Source: Owenia fusiformis (lineage: Eukaryota; Annelida; Polychaeta; Sabellida; Oweniidae). Taken from it: DNA of 64,000 nt. The stretch is taken from the NCBI GenBank assembly GCA_903813345.2, contig CAIIXF020000002.1:23264455-23328454 (forward strand), given 5' to 3'. This document shows, one piece after another, positions 37,001 to 52,000 of this stretch (the stretch's first letter is position 1; each line of letters begins with the position of its first letter). The notes below the pieces were generated by a model, which was given only the letters and a program-made list of their open reading frames with translations, was not told the origin of the DNA and ran no database searches. A program made the position numbers and the translations under genes.

Positions 37001-40000
37001 AGCTGCAAAAAATGGTAAGGGTCATTACTGCATTGGAGTTCTCTCAGAGATTCAGTAAAACTTTTGTATAGTGATAACCTATGGAGTCATGAAATGTGTT
37101 CACTGTATGTAGGTGTTCACTATAAATAGGTGTTCACTATATGTAGGTGTTCACTGTAGATAGGTGTTCACTATATGTAGGTGTTCACTATTAATAGGTG
37201 TTCACTATATGTAGGTGTTCACTATAAATAGGTGTTCGCTACATGTAGGTGTTTACTAAAAATAGGTATTCACTATATGTATGTGTTCACTGTAGATAGG
37301 TGTTCACTATATGTAGTTATTCACTGCAGATAGGTGTTCACTATATGTAGGTGTTCACTGTAGATAGGTGTTCACTATATGTAAGTTTTCACTTTATGTA
37401 GATCTTCACTATATGTAGGTGTTCACTATAAACAGGTGTTCACTATATGTAGGTGTTCACTATAAAAAGGTGTTCACTATATGTATGTGTTCACTATATG
37501 TAGGTGTTCACTATCTGTAGGTGTTCACTATAAATAGGTGTTCACTATAAATAGGTGTTCACTATATGTAGGTATTCACTATAAATAGGTGTTCACTATA
37601 TGTAGGTGTTCACTATCTGTTGGTGTTCACTATAAATAGGTGTTCGCTATATGTAGGTGTTCATTAAAAATAGGTATTCACTATATGTATGTGTTCACTG
37701 TAGATAGGTGTTCACGATACAAGAGATGGAAAATCAATCAGAACATAAAGAATTAAAAGAAATATTTTGTGTTATTACAGCTGAAAACCGTAAAATCTTA
37801 CATGAAACAGAGGCGGAGAAGATGTTGATCTTATTGCTAGGTCATGAAGACCCCACGGTCCAATGTGCAGCAGCCCAGGGTCTGGGGGTCATGTGCGAGA
37901 ATCTTCTCAGTAAGGAGTCAATAGGACAATGGGGTAAGTAGGAAAAAGCAACACAACAATTGGTAATTGGTGTTTAGTGGTTTGTGTTTAGCATTTGGTG
38001 TTTGGTGTATGTAACAAATGGCAGGTGGTGATATTTTGCATGTTTATACCTTGTTAAGATGGACTTGAAGTAGGGTCTGACACAACACTGATTTTCCAGC
38101 ATTAATCAATACAAGTGGCAATTGGTGTTTAGCGGTTGGTGTTTAGCATTTGGTGTTTGGTGTATGTAACAAATGGCAGGTGGTGATATTTTGCATGTTT
38201 ATACCTTGTTAAAATGGACTTGAAGTATGGTCTGACACAACACTGATTTTCCAGCATTAATCAATACAAGTGGCAATTGGTGTTTAGCGGTTGGTGTTTA
38301 AAGCATTTGGTGGTTGGTGTCTGTAACAAATGGCAGGTGGTGATATTTTGCATGTTTATACCTTGTTAAAATGGACTTGAAGTACTGTCTGACACAACAC
38401 TGATTTCTGATGTTAAATTAATTGTTAAACACTGATATAGAAAGCGTTATTATTCATTATGTGCAGAATCAGCACTCAAAAATGTACTGATTCAATTCTG
38501 GTGTCATTTAGTTATATAAAGTGTGTACAAATGATACCTTCTTTAATCAACTTTAATCTTTAAAAGTCCATCAAAACAGGATCATAGTATGTTCCAGAGG
38601 TCCTATGAGCAATGCTTTTTCCCATGTGCAATGCTTTTTCCCAAGGTGCATTTGCTTTTTTCCAAAGTGCAATACTAAATAAAGAACAATTTTAATGTCA
38701 GAGGTATATCCCTTTTAAATGACAAGGTCATAGTTCAACATTTTTATAACTTCAGCGCAGTCTGTTATATTTTGTAGATCATATATTTGTGATTTCTTCA
38801 ACTGGTGTGACCATTTGTTCACTGTAGCACTTGAGTTTCGTTTGGTTGATTGTGGGTCATTTAAATCTTTATCATTTGGGCCACCATTATAGTTTGTATT
38901 ATGCTGTATCCACTCTGATATATGATCATCGAATTCTATGTTAAGCTCTTTGTAAATCTCCTTGGCTTTTAAAATTGGATTGTTCGCAACATCTTCATAT
39001 GCGATCTGCTTAATGAGTGGCATCCCTGCTTTTTCACGCCTTGGTAATTTGTTAATTTTTTCTACAAATTTCATGTTTGTCACAAAATTATAACATGTAT
39101 CTTTCATACTATTTAGTCTGTTTTCTCTATTTGTTATATTTTCAAGGGGTTCTACATATAAATGGTTTCTAGAGTTGTATATACCTCGTGGATCTCGTAC
39201 TAATAATAGAATAGCTGTGTCATTCCCAAAATATGAGGAAAGATTTTCCAAATTATCCAGTGAGATAATTTTCACCGTCCTCAATTTCTTTCCTTTACAC
39301 ATTTGGTACGTAGTTTCAAATGTATACTCAGTATAATTGTATCGAACCATCCAATAATGCCAGCCTTTAGCTATGTGTGACAGTATCCCGACATCACAAT
39401 TCAGAATATCTCTCAGTATGATTGCACCATATTTTTGAATTAAATCAGTACGATCCCATGTTCTTATCAGAGGTTTAAGTGGTTCAAAAGCGTAGAATAT
39501 TTTCTCATTTTGTTTGAAGAGTTCGGACAAGAATGTTGATCCGCTCCTATAGGTGGCCATGATTATGATCTTAGTGGTGTTCACACGTTTAGTTAGTAAA
39601 TGTTCCCTCTCATTATTTTGTGACGTAGACGGAACTCCAGTTTGAAATCTCTCTATTTTTGAGGATGTTACGCAATGTTTCCGATTTGTTGTTCTTAGGA
39701 TAAGTGCTATATTGATAGTTCCTGCTACCAAAATTATAAGTAGCAAACATCTCGGACGACGCAATCTTAACATATTATCAAACTAGTTTTCTTGTTCACT
39801 GTTACTGTAATATTTGCTGCTATGATATATTTTCCAATTAAAATCTCAATAAATGTCAGATCAGTTCAGCTTTATAATGAACAGTGTTAATGGCATAGAC
39901 ATATCTGAAGGAATATGGGAATCTCATTTTCAAAGAAGCATTGTTAGTTATACAATGGAAGATTTTGCATAACATATACCCTAATGGTACTTATCTGAAA

Positions 40001-43000
40001 AAAATCTAAAAGGGAAAATAGTGATTTATGCAAACAACGCAATGCAAGAGATGATAACTTACATTTTTTTCATTACTTGTCCTTCTATAAGTATTTTATG
40101 GAAGTAGCCATTTAAACGATAATGAAAAGTAAGTTCTGACTGAAATGAAGCCAGATTTATTTTACGAAACACTCATTATTAAGAAAACTATTTATTATTT
40201 CAAATATAAGAACTGTGAAGGAAATTTATTGTCTTTATACAAGAGCCAAAAAGCTCTCAGATTGTAAATATTTTGTAATGTACGTGTAAATATGTTATTT
40301 GGAATAAAAAATAATGAACAATGTTTCTTTGACAGTATAGGGTGGGTCAGAAAAGTTCGATTTTTTGGTCGGAAAAGTTCAATTTTTTTAAATGTTAGGT
40401 TAACATATTTCCGTATTCCATTATATTTGCTCTGTAAGGTACTGAACATGAACATACCCTTGTCAAACCTATTTTATATTAAGATGTTAGTTTAGTGTGT
40501 AAAAAAGTATGATCTTCCAAATGTTTTAGGCAGAGCACGATTGCTAGATACTATTATATGTGGTTGATAGATCATTTAGTATACTGTATTTAAAGATTGC
40601 AAATGACAGGTTTCACACTTCATTTATGAGAACTTCCATGTGTAGGAAATATGTTACTTTTGTTGTACGATAATAAAATCTCAGATATTGTGTTTGAATG
40701 ACTATCAATGTAAATCTTATGATACTCATTTATTTTGAGCTATTATATAACCAGTGCCAAATGACAGATTTTGTATGTCATGTCTCTGAGAACTTCCAGG
40801 TGTAAAAGGATCCGGAAGATGCATTATCTGTCTGTCGTACAATAAAATCTCAGATACTGTATTGTGTTTGAATGACTATCAATGCCAATCTTATTTTACT
40901 CAATTGTTTTCAACCATTTTCGATGATTCACTTAAACATTAAGGAGCTAAGGAACAAAGGAACTATAGAATCTCTTTTCATTTGCATGGTTGTTTTATCT
41001 GGATTTCACTTGTACTTTCAGCAAACATTTGTTTTATACGTAACTCGTTGCTCGATATTATGATCGTTATCAAAGATTCCATGATATGAAATGTTCATTT
41101 GCATTCAGATATGAATTGCTCAAAACTGAATGCATCACACTGACGCAGGAAATGTTCCATGTTTCAGGATTCTTTTTATAACATACACTGTAGGTTATAA
41201 TTTAACCAATTCCATTTCTTTAGAGTTCAAATTGAACTTTTAAACTATTTGGAAACTCTTGAGCTGAGATCCACTATATATGTTTGGTGTTAGGAAAGTT
41301 AGCAAATGACAAAGGGCTGGATACAATATGCTCCTCATTTTGAGAATTGTCTCTTGAAGGTATTTCACATGACCACAAACCAAACGTTTCTAAGCAGCCT
41401 TTGAGATATGTTGTTGACCATTAAGCATTTGGTTCACATTTTCAATAAGTTGTATTTTAAGGCGGTGCACCATTTGTTTAATTGGAGAGGTCATTCTTAT
41501 ACCGCCAACTTTAAATTCCATAATCATCATTCCGAAAAGCATCACCTGTTTGTATATTAGCCATTGGCAAGTTTAAGAGCATTATATAAATATTAATTTT
41601 GAAATGGCGACTCTGTATTCTTGCCTCACCACTCCAGGGGTTTGTGAGCAATGGGACACTCCGCAAAAGCAAGCAAGATCAAAATGGAAGATACCTATTA
41701 CATGTAGTTTATAGAAATTGTAAATGAATTGTACTCTCTGTTAAACATAATAGCCCGGACAGAATTGTTCAATGGTCACTTTTTCTTTAATAACTTTTTT
41801 AATTTTCAGTATTATCATAGTCTGATCACATATTTGAAAACTAGAGTAAAATTCTGACATACAAAAAAAATATTTAAGGAACATCTCTTAATTTATTGAT
41901 ATTATAGGCGTTCATAGTATGACTGATATAAATACATAATTCATCATTTTGCCTCATATTTGTTCAAAATGGTGGCATATTTTGTGAATTTGAATGTTCA
42001 GTTGAAAGTTAATATACTTTTTATAAACAGTCTATATATAATATGGCTTCAGAAGGTATAGAGCCCCTGTTGAAGCTGATAAAAGTGGACAACCCAGACC
42101 TTAAGGATGCTTGCTCCCTAGCACTAGCAAACCTCACAACAGGAAACATGAACAACTGCCAGTAAGTGCAAGCATTCCTGTAATTTATAGTTTTTTTACA
42201 ATTTCTATAGTTAATCAGTACAAATCTGAAAATGACTTTTTTCTTTGAACTATTTCAATGATGTCTCATGTATAGAAACTGACAGTTTCTTAACTTTTAT
42301 CACCTAAATACAGCAAAAGCTTGCCATTGATGACAGCATCAGGCTTAATATGCTGACATGTATATGTAAGCCTGTTATACTGTTGAGATATAATCTCGTT
42401 GCAACAAACTTCCTGATTGTGTTTGGATTATACTAAGGGGCCTTATTTTATTTCTGTTCAATTTGTTATTCTATTTTTAATTCCTAATTATTAGTTAACA
42501 TTGGAATATCTTGTCACAATGAAACAAAAGGTTTAACCTTCTACATATGCTAGACACTTTCTCCACAAACATACACTACAAACACACATGCTTTACATTT
42601 TCTATAAAAACATGCTTCTTCACAACTTCCCCACAAACTTAGCTACATATCTTCCCTACAAACTTACACTACACACCTTCCCCACAAACTTGCGCTACAC
42701 AACTTTCCACAAACTTATGCTACACAACTTCCACACAAACTTACGCTACACAACTTCCATACAAACTTACACTTCACAACTTCCCCACAAACTTAAGCTA
42801 CACAACTTCCACACAAACTTACGCTACACAACTTCCACACAAACTTACGCTACACAACATCCACACAAACTTATGCTACACAACTTCCACACAAACTTAC
42901 GCTACACAACTTCCACACAAACTTACGCTACACAACTTCCCCAAAAACTTATGCTCACAACTTCCACAAAAACATGCACTTATGAATACCAATGTTGATA

Positions 43001-46000
43001 TTCAAGACAAAGAAATATCATTCAAATATAATAAAGTGTTTGTCAAAGATACCACAGCAAAACATTTTAGAAATATGATTTTGGCAAAAGAATTAGTGAT
43101 TCCCAAAGTGGAAGAAAAATGGAACCAAATTTATCAAAATTTGAGTACACAAAATTTACCCAACAAACATGTTATTATACAAAATGAAAATTTCGGAACA
43201 TGAAAACTGTAAATATTGTATAACTATAAAAGACACATATGAACACTTCTTTGTCAATTGTAAAATGGTTAAAGGATTATGGAAAGTTGTACAAGACAAG
43301 TTCAATGTAAATCAGAACAAAATATTACATTTGTCAACAAGGGATATACTGTTTGGAACGGAAAATGATGTTATAAACAATTTGGTTTTGATAGCCAAAA
43401 ATTGTATAAGCAAAAATAAATACGGCAACTATGCAAACCTAGAAATGTTATATGAAAATGAACTATATGTAAGAAAATTGTATGTAAAATTAACTGTATG
43501 CTAAATATTGTATGTTAAATAAATGAATAAAAAAAAACCAAAAAAAAACTTCCCCACAAACTTACACTACGCAACTTCCACACAAAAACTTACGCAACAC
43601 TATTTCAATATATACATGTATAATACAGAGATTTGATAGAAGAGCATTTATTTCAGTGAGATTGTCAACATGGGAGGTATTGTCCCTCTGATTGATCTAC
43701 TCTCTGAGACAAAAGAGGGCGCCATATCAAATTCTGCAATTATTCTAACAAATATGGCAACAGACGAGGGGATGCGGTCTGAGATTCAACGATTGGGGGT
43801 GATTCCAGCCTTAATAGAGCCACTGAAATCTAGGTAGGAAGTCACATGATCAGTGATCATGAATTATTTTCATGCTCATTTTTGACCAGACTGAAATTCT
43901 CATATATAGTTGTTTTTATCATATAGTGTAATTTTTTATTCTGTACAGTAAGTTGATGGAGTAATGATATGCACACTTTTAGACCAGTAAGAGCTAGTGT
44001 TCTGTTTGTGTTGGGAACATGATTATTTGTCAAAAAGCTAAGATATGATTTCATGTATTAATAAAATGTTCTTCTTAACAAATAACACCCATTTGTTTTG
44101 GTAACATTTGTTTGTGTAGTTGTTTTTTGTTTAAATAAAAGCTTGGATTATTAATTTTTTAGCTCAACTAAAGTACAAAGTAAAGTCTGTTTGGCAGTTG
44201 CCTCCTATGTTGGTGATTATGATTCACGGGTAGAGTTTGTGGAGGCTGGGGGCTTACCTCCTTTGATAGCACTGTTGCAGTCTGGGAATGATGAGGTCAG
44301 GAGAAGTGCATCATGGGCCGTAACTGTGTGCAGTGTGGATGAGAAAACAGCTACTGAGATAATGAAACTAGGGTAGGTGTTGAAGTTGTACTCATTTTAA
44401 TAGTTTGAAAAAAGAGAGCTTCAGAATTTGGGAGATGGAATGTGTTTTAATTAGAGAGAATATTGTATATATATGGAATATGGTAATGCTAAATAGTTAC
44501 AGGTGACCTTTAAATGTTTTTTTGTTAATAAACATGTGTCTCTTTTGAAACAGGGGACTGGACATTCTCCAAGAAATTCAACAGTCAAGCACAAGAAGGA
44601 ATGGTTTTGTAGACGCAGCATTTGAACGATTACTTGACTCAAAATTGTCAGCGAAATATGCACTCACTGGCCAGCTAGGTAAGACTATCAGAAACCGTCA
44701 CTTTAGGTTTACAGTTTATTGTTTAAAGGTTTCCTGTTTCCAGAAAGAGATTGTTGAATAACTGTCTACTTTTGGGTCACCCCTCGTAAACTAAATCAAA
44801 CAAAATTAGACAAGAAGTGGTGATATATTGTTAAAGAAGTGGTGACATATTGTTAAAGAAGTGGTGACATATTGTTATAGTCTCCATCTTTTTGTGGACG
44901 GTGATCGGCATTTGTTAGTGGCTGGTATAACAAATGGCAGGTGGTGACATTTTGCATGTTAATGCCTTGTATACAATTGTATTTTCAGGTTCATCTAATC
45001 TCATATTTGATGGATTTTTTGATGTGGGACAATTAAGACCAGGAACAAAATTCCTGGGACTTGAGGATTATTGTAAACAGGAAGTGAACCAAAAAAGACC
45101 CGTCCTCCTTATCAACGCAGAACCTGAGTAAGTCCCCTTTGTGTGGAGAAAACAGGATGTCAAAAATGAAACCATCCCACTAGACAATTTTGTCGGAAAG
45201 ATGAGTAATACATCATTTAAAAAGCACAAGGATACATTTGTTTTTGGCATCTTGTGAAATGTAAATTTTATGTAAAATAGTCAAGAAAATAGAGAATTGG
45301 CATTTTAATATTGACTGTGCAGGTATATATTTTAGTAAATAGATCTTTAAGTTAAAATCCATAGATTAAGCAATACTGAAGAAAATAAGTTTGAAAAAGA
45401 ACATATTAATGATGTATTTATTCATCTAACATGTGTAGGTAAGATTAATTAAGTAGTTCATGTGCACAGTGAAACTTATTAACTTTGAATCCCTTCCAAA
45501 ATGAACCTCTCTGTTACATGAAAACTTTTTCATGGTCCACAATTGCTTTTTGCTCAGTCCAAGGATTTTTCACCTTAGTATAATGTATACTACATAGTCA
45601 TATACTGTATTATATACTCGTGTATTCAGGCCTATAGTCAGGTAAGCCAGAGGGGACAGGAAACTGAAAAAAATTTGTCAAGCTTGTAACTGAGCTAGCT
45701 GCTTTACAAATAAGCTCTTCCAAGTTTTTATGCACCACTACAATTACATTATTGGTCCCCCTCCCAATTAAGCCTCAGTTTAGAGAAACTGGCTTTTACA
45801 CCATGTGTTCCCCAAACTTTTATGGCCCATTTTTCAAAAATGCAAAAAGTCACAAAAATGCCTATTTTAGGCCATTATTTCATGATTCAAAGTGAGACAC
45901 TTCCCCCTTCTGGCTACAGGCCTGAGAATATGAAAATTGCCATATTTTGAAATTTAATCAAAAAAATTATTTCAGACAAATTAAGGATTTGACACCATCT

Positions 46001-49000
46001 GAAGCAGATATGATGAAAGATTCTTCCAAAACATCAGTGTCAGGGAAAACATCTCGTACAGGTCGAGACTCTAAATCGTAAGTTCAACATTATAATGATA
46101 ATTTATCCAACTACATGTAAGCATTTATATTAGAAGTATTTATATCCTGCACTGCAGCTATCGTGCATGGCTTCTGCAGTATAAATATGCGATGCATGCA
46201 AGTGAAGCATTTATTTTTTTAGAAATAGAATTGTGTATAGCTTTTCCAACTGCTTTTAAGTTGTTAAAATTACATTAATTAAAACAAAATAGGGTAAGAT
46301 TTATACATTTACTGATCACAAATTTACATCTTTCTTTGTGTGCATGTGAGGGTAGAGGGCATGGGGTGGGTTATATCAGTTTCCATATTCTTTATATTTT
46401 TATCCCTCATATTCAACATTCCATACTAGACCACACGACCCTTCATTAAATTGGTGAATTGTTTTCAATCTTATGGGAAATAGCTCAAGGGAACAATTTT
46501 GAATTCTTACATTAATTACTACACTACTGGCCAAAAATGTTGAAATACTAAAGTAAGAAATTAATTGTTTCTGTTTTGATATTTCAGAAGCTCGTAAGTT
46601 GATTATATTTTACACAAAATAACATTTGATGATTTATTTGATTATGTTTAACATTCCCACATTTTGTTTGTTGTCTTTCTGTTAGGCTACACACCTTTAA
46701 CCTCATGTTATATTATTTTCTGCCTCATTTTGCCTCAAATTACACCTCACATTGTTTTATAGCATTTGTCCAACTACTTTTCAGTTACACATCTTTCATC
46801 TTCACATATTTTTTCCTCATATTTTATTTTCACCAGGCACTTTTATTACAGTTATCACTTAGACATTTTTAGCAATTATTTCACACATTTTCACAGTTAG
46901 CAATTATTTCACACATTTTCATAGTTAGCAATTATTTCACTTATATGGCTCTTCCCATGTTCACAATTTGTACATTGAAGTAGATATCTACACATTTTCA
47001 CAGTTATCACATTACACTTAGATATTTTAAGCAATCATTTTTTTATTTTACATACACTGTCACTGCATTTCTACTTTTCACAGTTATCACATATTCTTAA
47101 ACATCTTTGGCAATTTTTCACATATCTACAAATCTTTATGGTTATCACATTACACTTAGATATTTTAGCAATCATTTCACATACACTTTCACATTTTCAG
47201 TTTTCAAAGTTATCACATATTCTAAGACATCTTTTGCAATTTTTCACATATCTACACATTTTTACAGTTATCACATTATATTTAGATATTTTTTGCAATC
47301 ATTTCACATACACTTTCACATTTCCACTTTTCACTATTATCACATATTTAGGCATCTTTAGAACTTTATATTTCACATTTGTACACATATCTGATCACAC
47401 TTTTACAGCTTTTATAGGAAGCAATTGCACTGCCCACAATAACACTTAAGTGAAGTTATTTAATCTTAATGACATTCTACAGGGTGACCCAAAAAAAATG
47501 CAACCCTCCATTTCTTCAATATTTTTCTTAAATGGACGTTAATTGCTCTGAAATTTGACGCACGAAGACTTCATTCAATGTGGGATCCTCTAGCAAAGTT
47601 TCAATAATCATAGTCTTATATTGATAGAGTTATGGTCGTTCCAAAATATGCTCCAATTGTCGTCGATTTCCAATGTTAGGTTTTGGGATGAATCACATTC
47701 CCTTCTTTCTGAACATGTAAACTCAAGAAATAATGTATTCTGGGATCACAAATTCCAGATGAAGTGCTTCAAAGGCCCTTTCATTCTGTTAAATGCATAG
47801 CTTGGGCTGCCAATTTCCAAACATGAAATCATCAGCCCCTTTTGGTTTGAGGTTGATAATGGCAACACTGTTACTGTTAACACACAGCGCAATATTGGCG
47901 TTCCCAGGAAGTTCTAGGCAGTCCTAGAGTGACATAGAGGCTTCAATAGACAAGAACAGTGGTTCTAGAAGGATGGAGCTACTCCTTACACTTCTAATGA
48001 TAGCATAGCCTGATTCACTAGTCATTTCTATGAGAAGATTATTTCTCCTAGGATGGAGAACCCATGGTCATCCCACAGTCTTGATCTCAATGCCCCTGAC
48101 TTCTATATATGGGGTTATTGAAAGGATAATGTGTTTGAAAATAGCCCTACCGCAATTGCAGAACTCCAACAAGCAATGGCTGCAAATTTGAGCCATACCC
48201 ATGGGGCAGAATGCATTCGTGTTATGAACAGTTTTCTTTGAACATTGCAAGTTTGTTTTCAGCGAAATTGACGGCATCTGGAGTATATTTTGAAACAACC
48301 ATAACTCTATCAATATAAGACTACTATTATTAAAACTTTGCCAGAGAATCCCACATTGAATGAAGTCCTTGTGTGCCAAATCTCAGAGCAATTTATCTCC
48401 ATTTAAGAAACATATTGAAGAAATGGAGGGTTGCATTTTTTTTGGGTCACCCTGTATAATATATGTACTGTATGTATATTTTATATAACAACCAATGTTA
48501 CACCTCTTCAAATCATGTTTTAAGAAATATATTTGAAATCACTAATAATTAATGTGCAGCATACTATACATGTTATCAGAGTGTTTTGTTTAACAATTAG
48601 CAACTTATTTTTGAGTGATTTATGTGTATTTGTTATAATGTTGAGTGAAGCACCTAAATTGAAATACCTATAAATGTCAAGTCAAGAAGAGAGAGGTCTT
48701 TGAAAAGTATTATCCTAATTTAATACCTAATATGGTGTTTTTGAATTTTTATGCCTAATATGGTGTTTTTGAATTTGAATGCCTTAAATAAATACATATG
48801 CAATTTAATAATATGAGGGAATCAGCAAGTAACTAAATGTTTAATTCCAAGAAGTTCATTGAGCCAACAATCAAACCAATAATTTATCAATATTTATGCA
48901 TTAATTGGGCAAATTCCAAGCAAATCAAAATCAATAGATATCGAAAATACTTGGTTATGTATTGTCCGTAACTTTGACATTCTGCCATTCTAATTTGGTC

Positions 49001-52000
49001 TTTGAGACCTGCACTTGATTTCACATTTTGCTAATATCATGTGGGTACTAAGGATAGGTATCGATATGGTGAACTGAAATCAACAATGTTTTTCTCTTAA
49101 ACCAATCATTGAAAACATTCTGGAAAAAACATGGTATTTTATGTAATTTTGACTGATTGACAACAATTTGATGCAAAAATGATTTAGAAATATTTTATAT
49201 AACTGTTTTTGTTAACATTTTTTGTTTTTTAGTGCAATTGTTTTTGTTGCTTCTTTCTACCAATTCTTGAGAATGAAATAAAATGTCTTTCCGAACCTTG
49301 TTGGAACAAAATAGCATATACAACATGTTTTTTAAACCTCTAATATTATAGTTATACAAAGGAATTTTTGGTTGATTTTAAAAAAGTATTCAAAAATTAA
49401 AACAAAATCCCCCAAAATAGATAAAAATCAAGATAAACCTTTTATTTTATTAAAAAGATACTTTTTTAAAATCAACCAAAATTTCCTTTATACAACTACA
49501 ATTTTGAGAGACCTAAACATGTTGTGTTTATGTCGTTTTGTTCCAATGAGGTTCGGAAAGATGTTTCATTTCACTCTGGAAACATGATACCAAGAACAAA
49601 ACAAGTGTTTGATGTGTTTTCTAAAACAATATAGATGAAAGTATATATATATATTTTCAAATTATATTGTTACCATTCAAAAGATGACCATTAAATGGAC
49701 GATGTGTCAAATTTTTAGATTTTTTTATGACTGGTTTAAGAGAAACGTCTGTTCAAAAAGTTCACCATATTGATACCACTCCTTTTCTGAAAACTGTGAT
49801 TTCACATTTTGTTATGTGAATTCACATTTTGCTAATGCATGTGATATCATATTGTGCTTAAGCATGACATTTCACATTTTGCTATATACGTTAATTCTTA
49901 TGCTAATTTAAATATTTTGTTCGGCTCATGTCTAGGGGGTAAGTATAAAGAATTTATGTCCCAGTATATAGGCGTTACTTTTATCCTTCCGTAGTCTTAT
50001 AATACTAGGGCATCAAGTATCTGTATCACATTTGTTACAAGCTCCATTGTTAAATCTCCGTAGATTAGTTCTGTCTCATTGTTATATGTTTAGTTCTGCT
50101 GTGGCTATGTATTGCATTGTTACTATGAATTATTATATTTTTTGTATAGTACTGCAATAATAATTTTGTATAGTACTGCAATAATATTTTTGAATAGTAC
50201 TGCAATAATATTGTAGTTTCATTTCCAGTAGGAGCAGTCAATTTTAGATTTTGGTTTTCATAAAAAATTTATTTCTTAAAGATTTCTAAAATCAGATGAA
50301 AGTCAGTTCTGGTTTTGATCAGAAGTTATGGCCCAGTAGCTCAAGTTAAAGGTTGTGTCCAATGAAATGAAATTATTTTGACATAGACTTCTTTGTTATT
50401 ACCAGTACTGTCAACCCCCAAAGATTTTCTCGCGGGACAGATTTTTTAGACCCAGTCCCAAAAATTCGCGGGATTTTGCGGGACATCCGCCTAAATTCGC
50501 GGGATTTTGCATGATATTTAAGGAATTTGAGTGATTGCGCCGAATTTCGATCAAATTCGCGGGATTTCGCAGGACCATTCGAGGGACAAACACGCTAATT
50601 GCGGGACAGTTAACAGGGTAACCACCCTAAGACTTCATAGAGGGGCAATTTCTTTAGACAAAGTGCCCTTTTGCAGGATTGGCGAAACATCCACCTAAAT
50701 TTGCGGGATGTCGCATGACATTCAAGGGATATGCTTGCTAAGGGCATAATGTATACATACTCAAATTAAAATTTCAGATACTGATTTATCACATATAATG
50801 CACTTAACTTAAGTAAATGTCAACACAATTCCACACAATACGCATAGAAATATTATTAAGAGAAACCACACTTGTGAGTACCGTAATCCAACACGAAATT
50901 CAAAAACTCTGAACAATACTTTGCACTTATGGCGTTCGTGACCAACTATGAAACATTTACCCCTCATTGTGTTATATATTAAAATGTACCTTTTCATATA
51001 GGGGTCCGATAGGGGTCAACCCAGTTGTCCGAAACCCAATTCTCCGAATCCGAGCAGTTTTCCGAAACCCAGTTGTTCGAAAATAAGGGGATCTTATCTT
51101 AAAAATACAATTTCTTTAAGCGAATCTTGTCACAACCTCTGCGAGTCACGACAACATAACATTGGAATCACGTTAACATCATTGCAAAATTAGGCTTAAT
51201 ATGCTAAGTCAATACGTTAATTGTTTAATGTTTAGCCTACGAAAGTTCATGGGTAACTTGGGAACTAGAAAATACAACCAAATACTTTTCGAACGTACAA
51301 TAGCAATATTTCTCACCTAACGTCTTCATAATTTTAGGAACGTATTTTAAACACATGATAGCCAAATATATCAAGATACTATATCTGCCTAATGTAGTTA
51401 TGTAGTGTTCACAAAGTTTTGAAACATATTTTATCTAGATCCTTCAGAAATTAACTTATCCAATAAATTGCTTTACTAGTTCTAGTATCTTGCATGACCA
51501 TAAAATTCTTTAATTCTACCTCGTTCCCAATACGTCCTCAGACAGACAAGAAATTGAAGTCACACCCGTTTGTTTGCGTGACAGAATATGCCACGCAAAA
51601 ATACTTATACGCACTTTCTCTGATTATTGTCAAGCAAATACAGTTTAGGAGAAGAAAATAAAAAAACAAATGCCAGAAACGAAGGCCGAAAAACAAATTC
51701 CAAGTGATTAGGTTTAGAATGCTTTGTTCTTTTACGATTTGATAAGAGACAGAGACTAAGAAATTAAATGCGACGAAATATTTTGACAACGTAATATTGT
51801 ATACTGTTTTATGTTTAAAGTTCTATGCATTAACTTATTTTATCTGTTTCAAAATGTTTCATTTTATTTTGCCTATAGAAAGACATTGAAGAAGTTAAGA
51901 TAAACTGTTCCGTAATATATATTGTGTTTTAATAACCGCTTTAAGAGCACAATGTAAAATAAATCCCCCGTTCCTGCCATTCTAGTAGCACCATGTAATG

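Noticed and set aside
42588-42998. 136-codon Thr/His-rich protein
   Set aside because: The frame is produced by the 26-bp minisatellite, which lacks stops; it is intronic and has no start context or domain.
47107-47449. Phe/His/Thr-rich ORFs as proteins
   Set aside because: They lie in a T-rich degenerate tandem repeat inside an ARMC3 intron.
47920-48290. Active transposase gene
   Set aside because: Only the late catalytic block is recognisable and several stops interrupt the frame.
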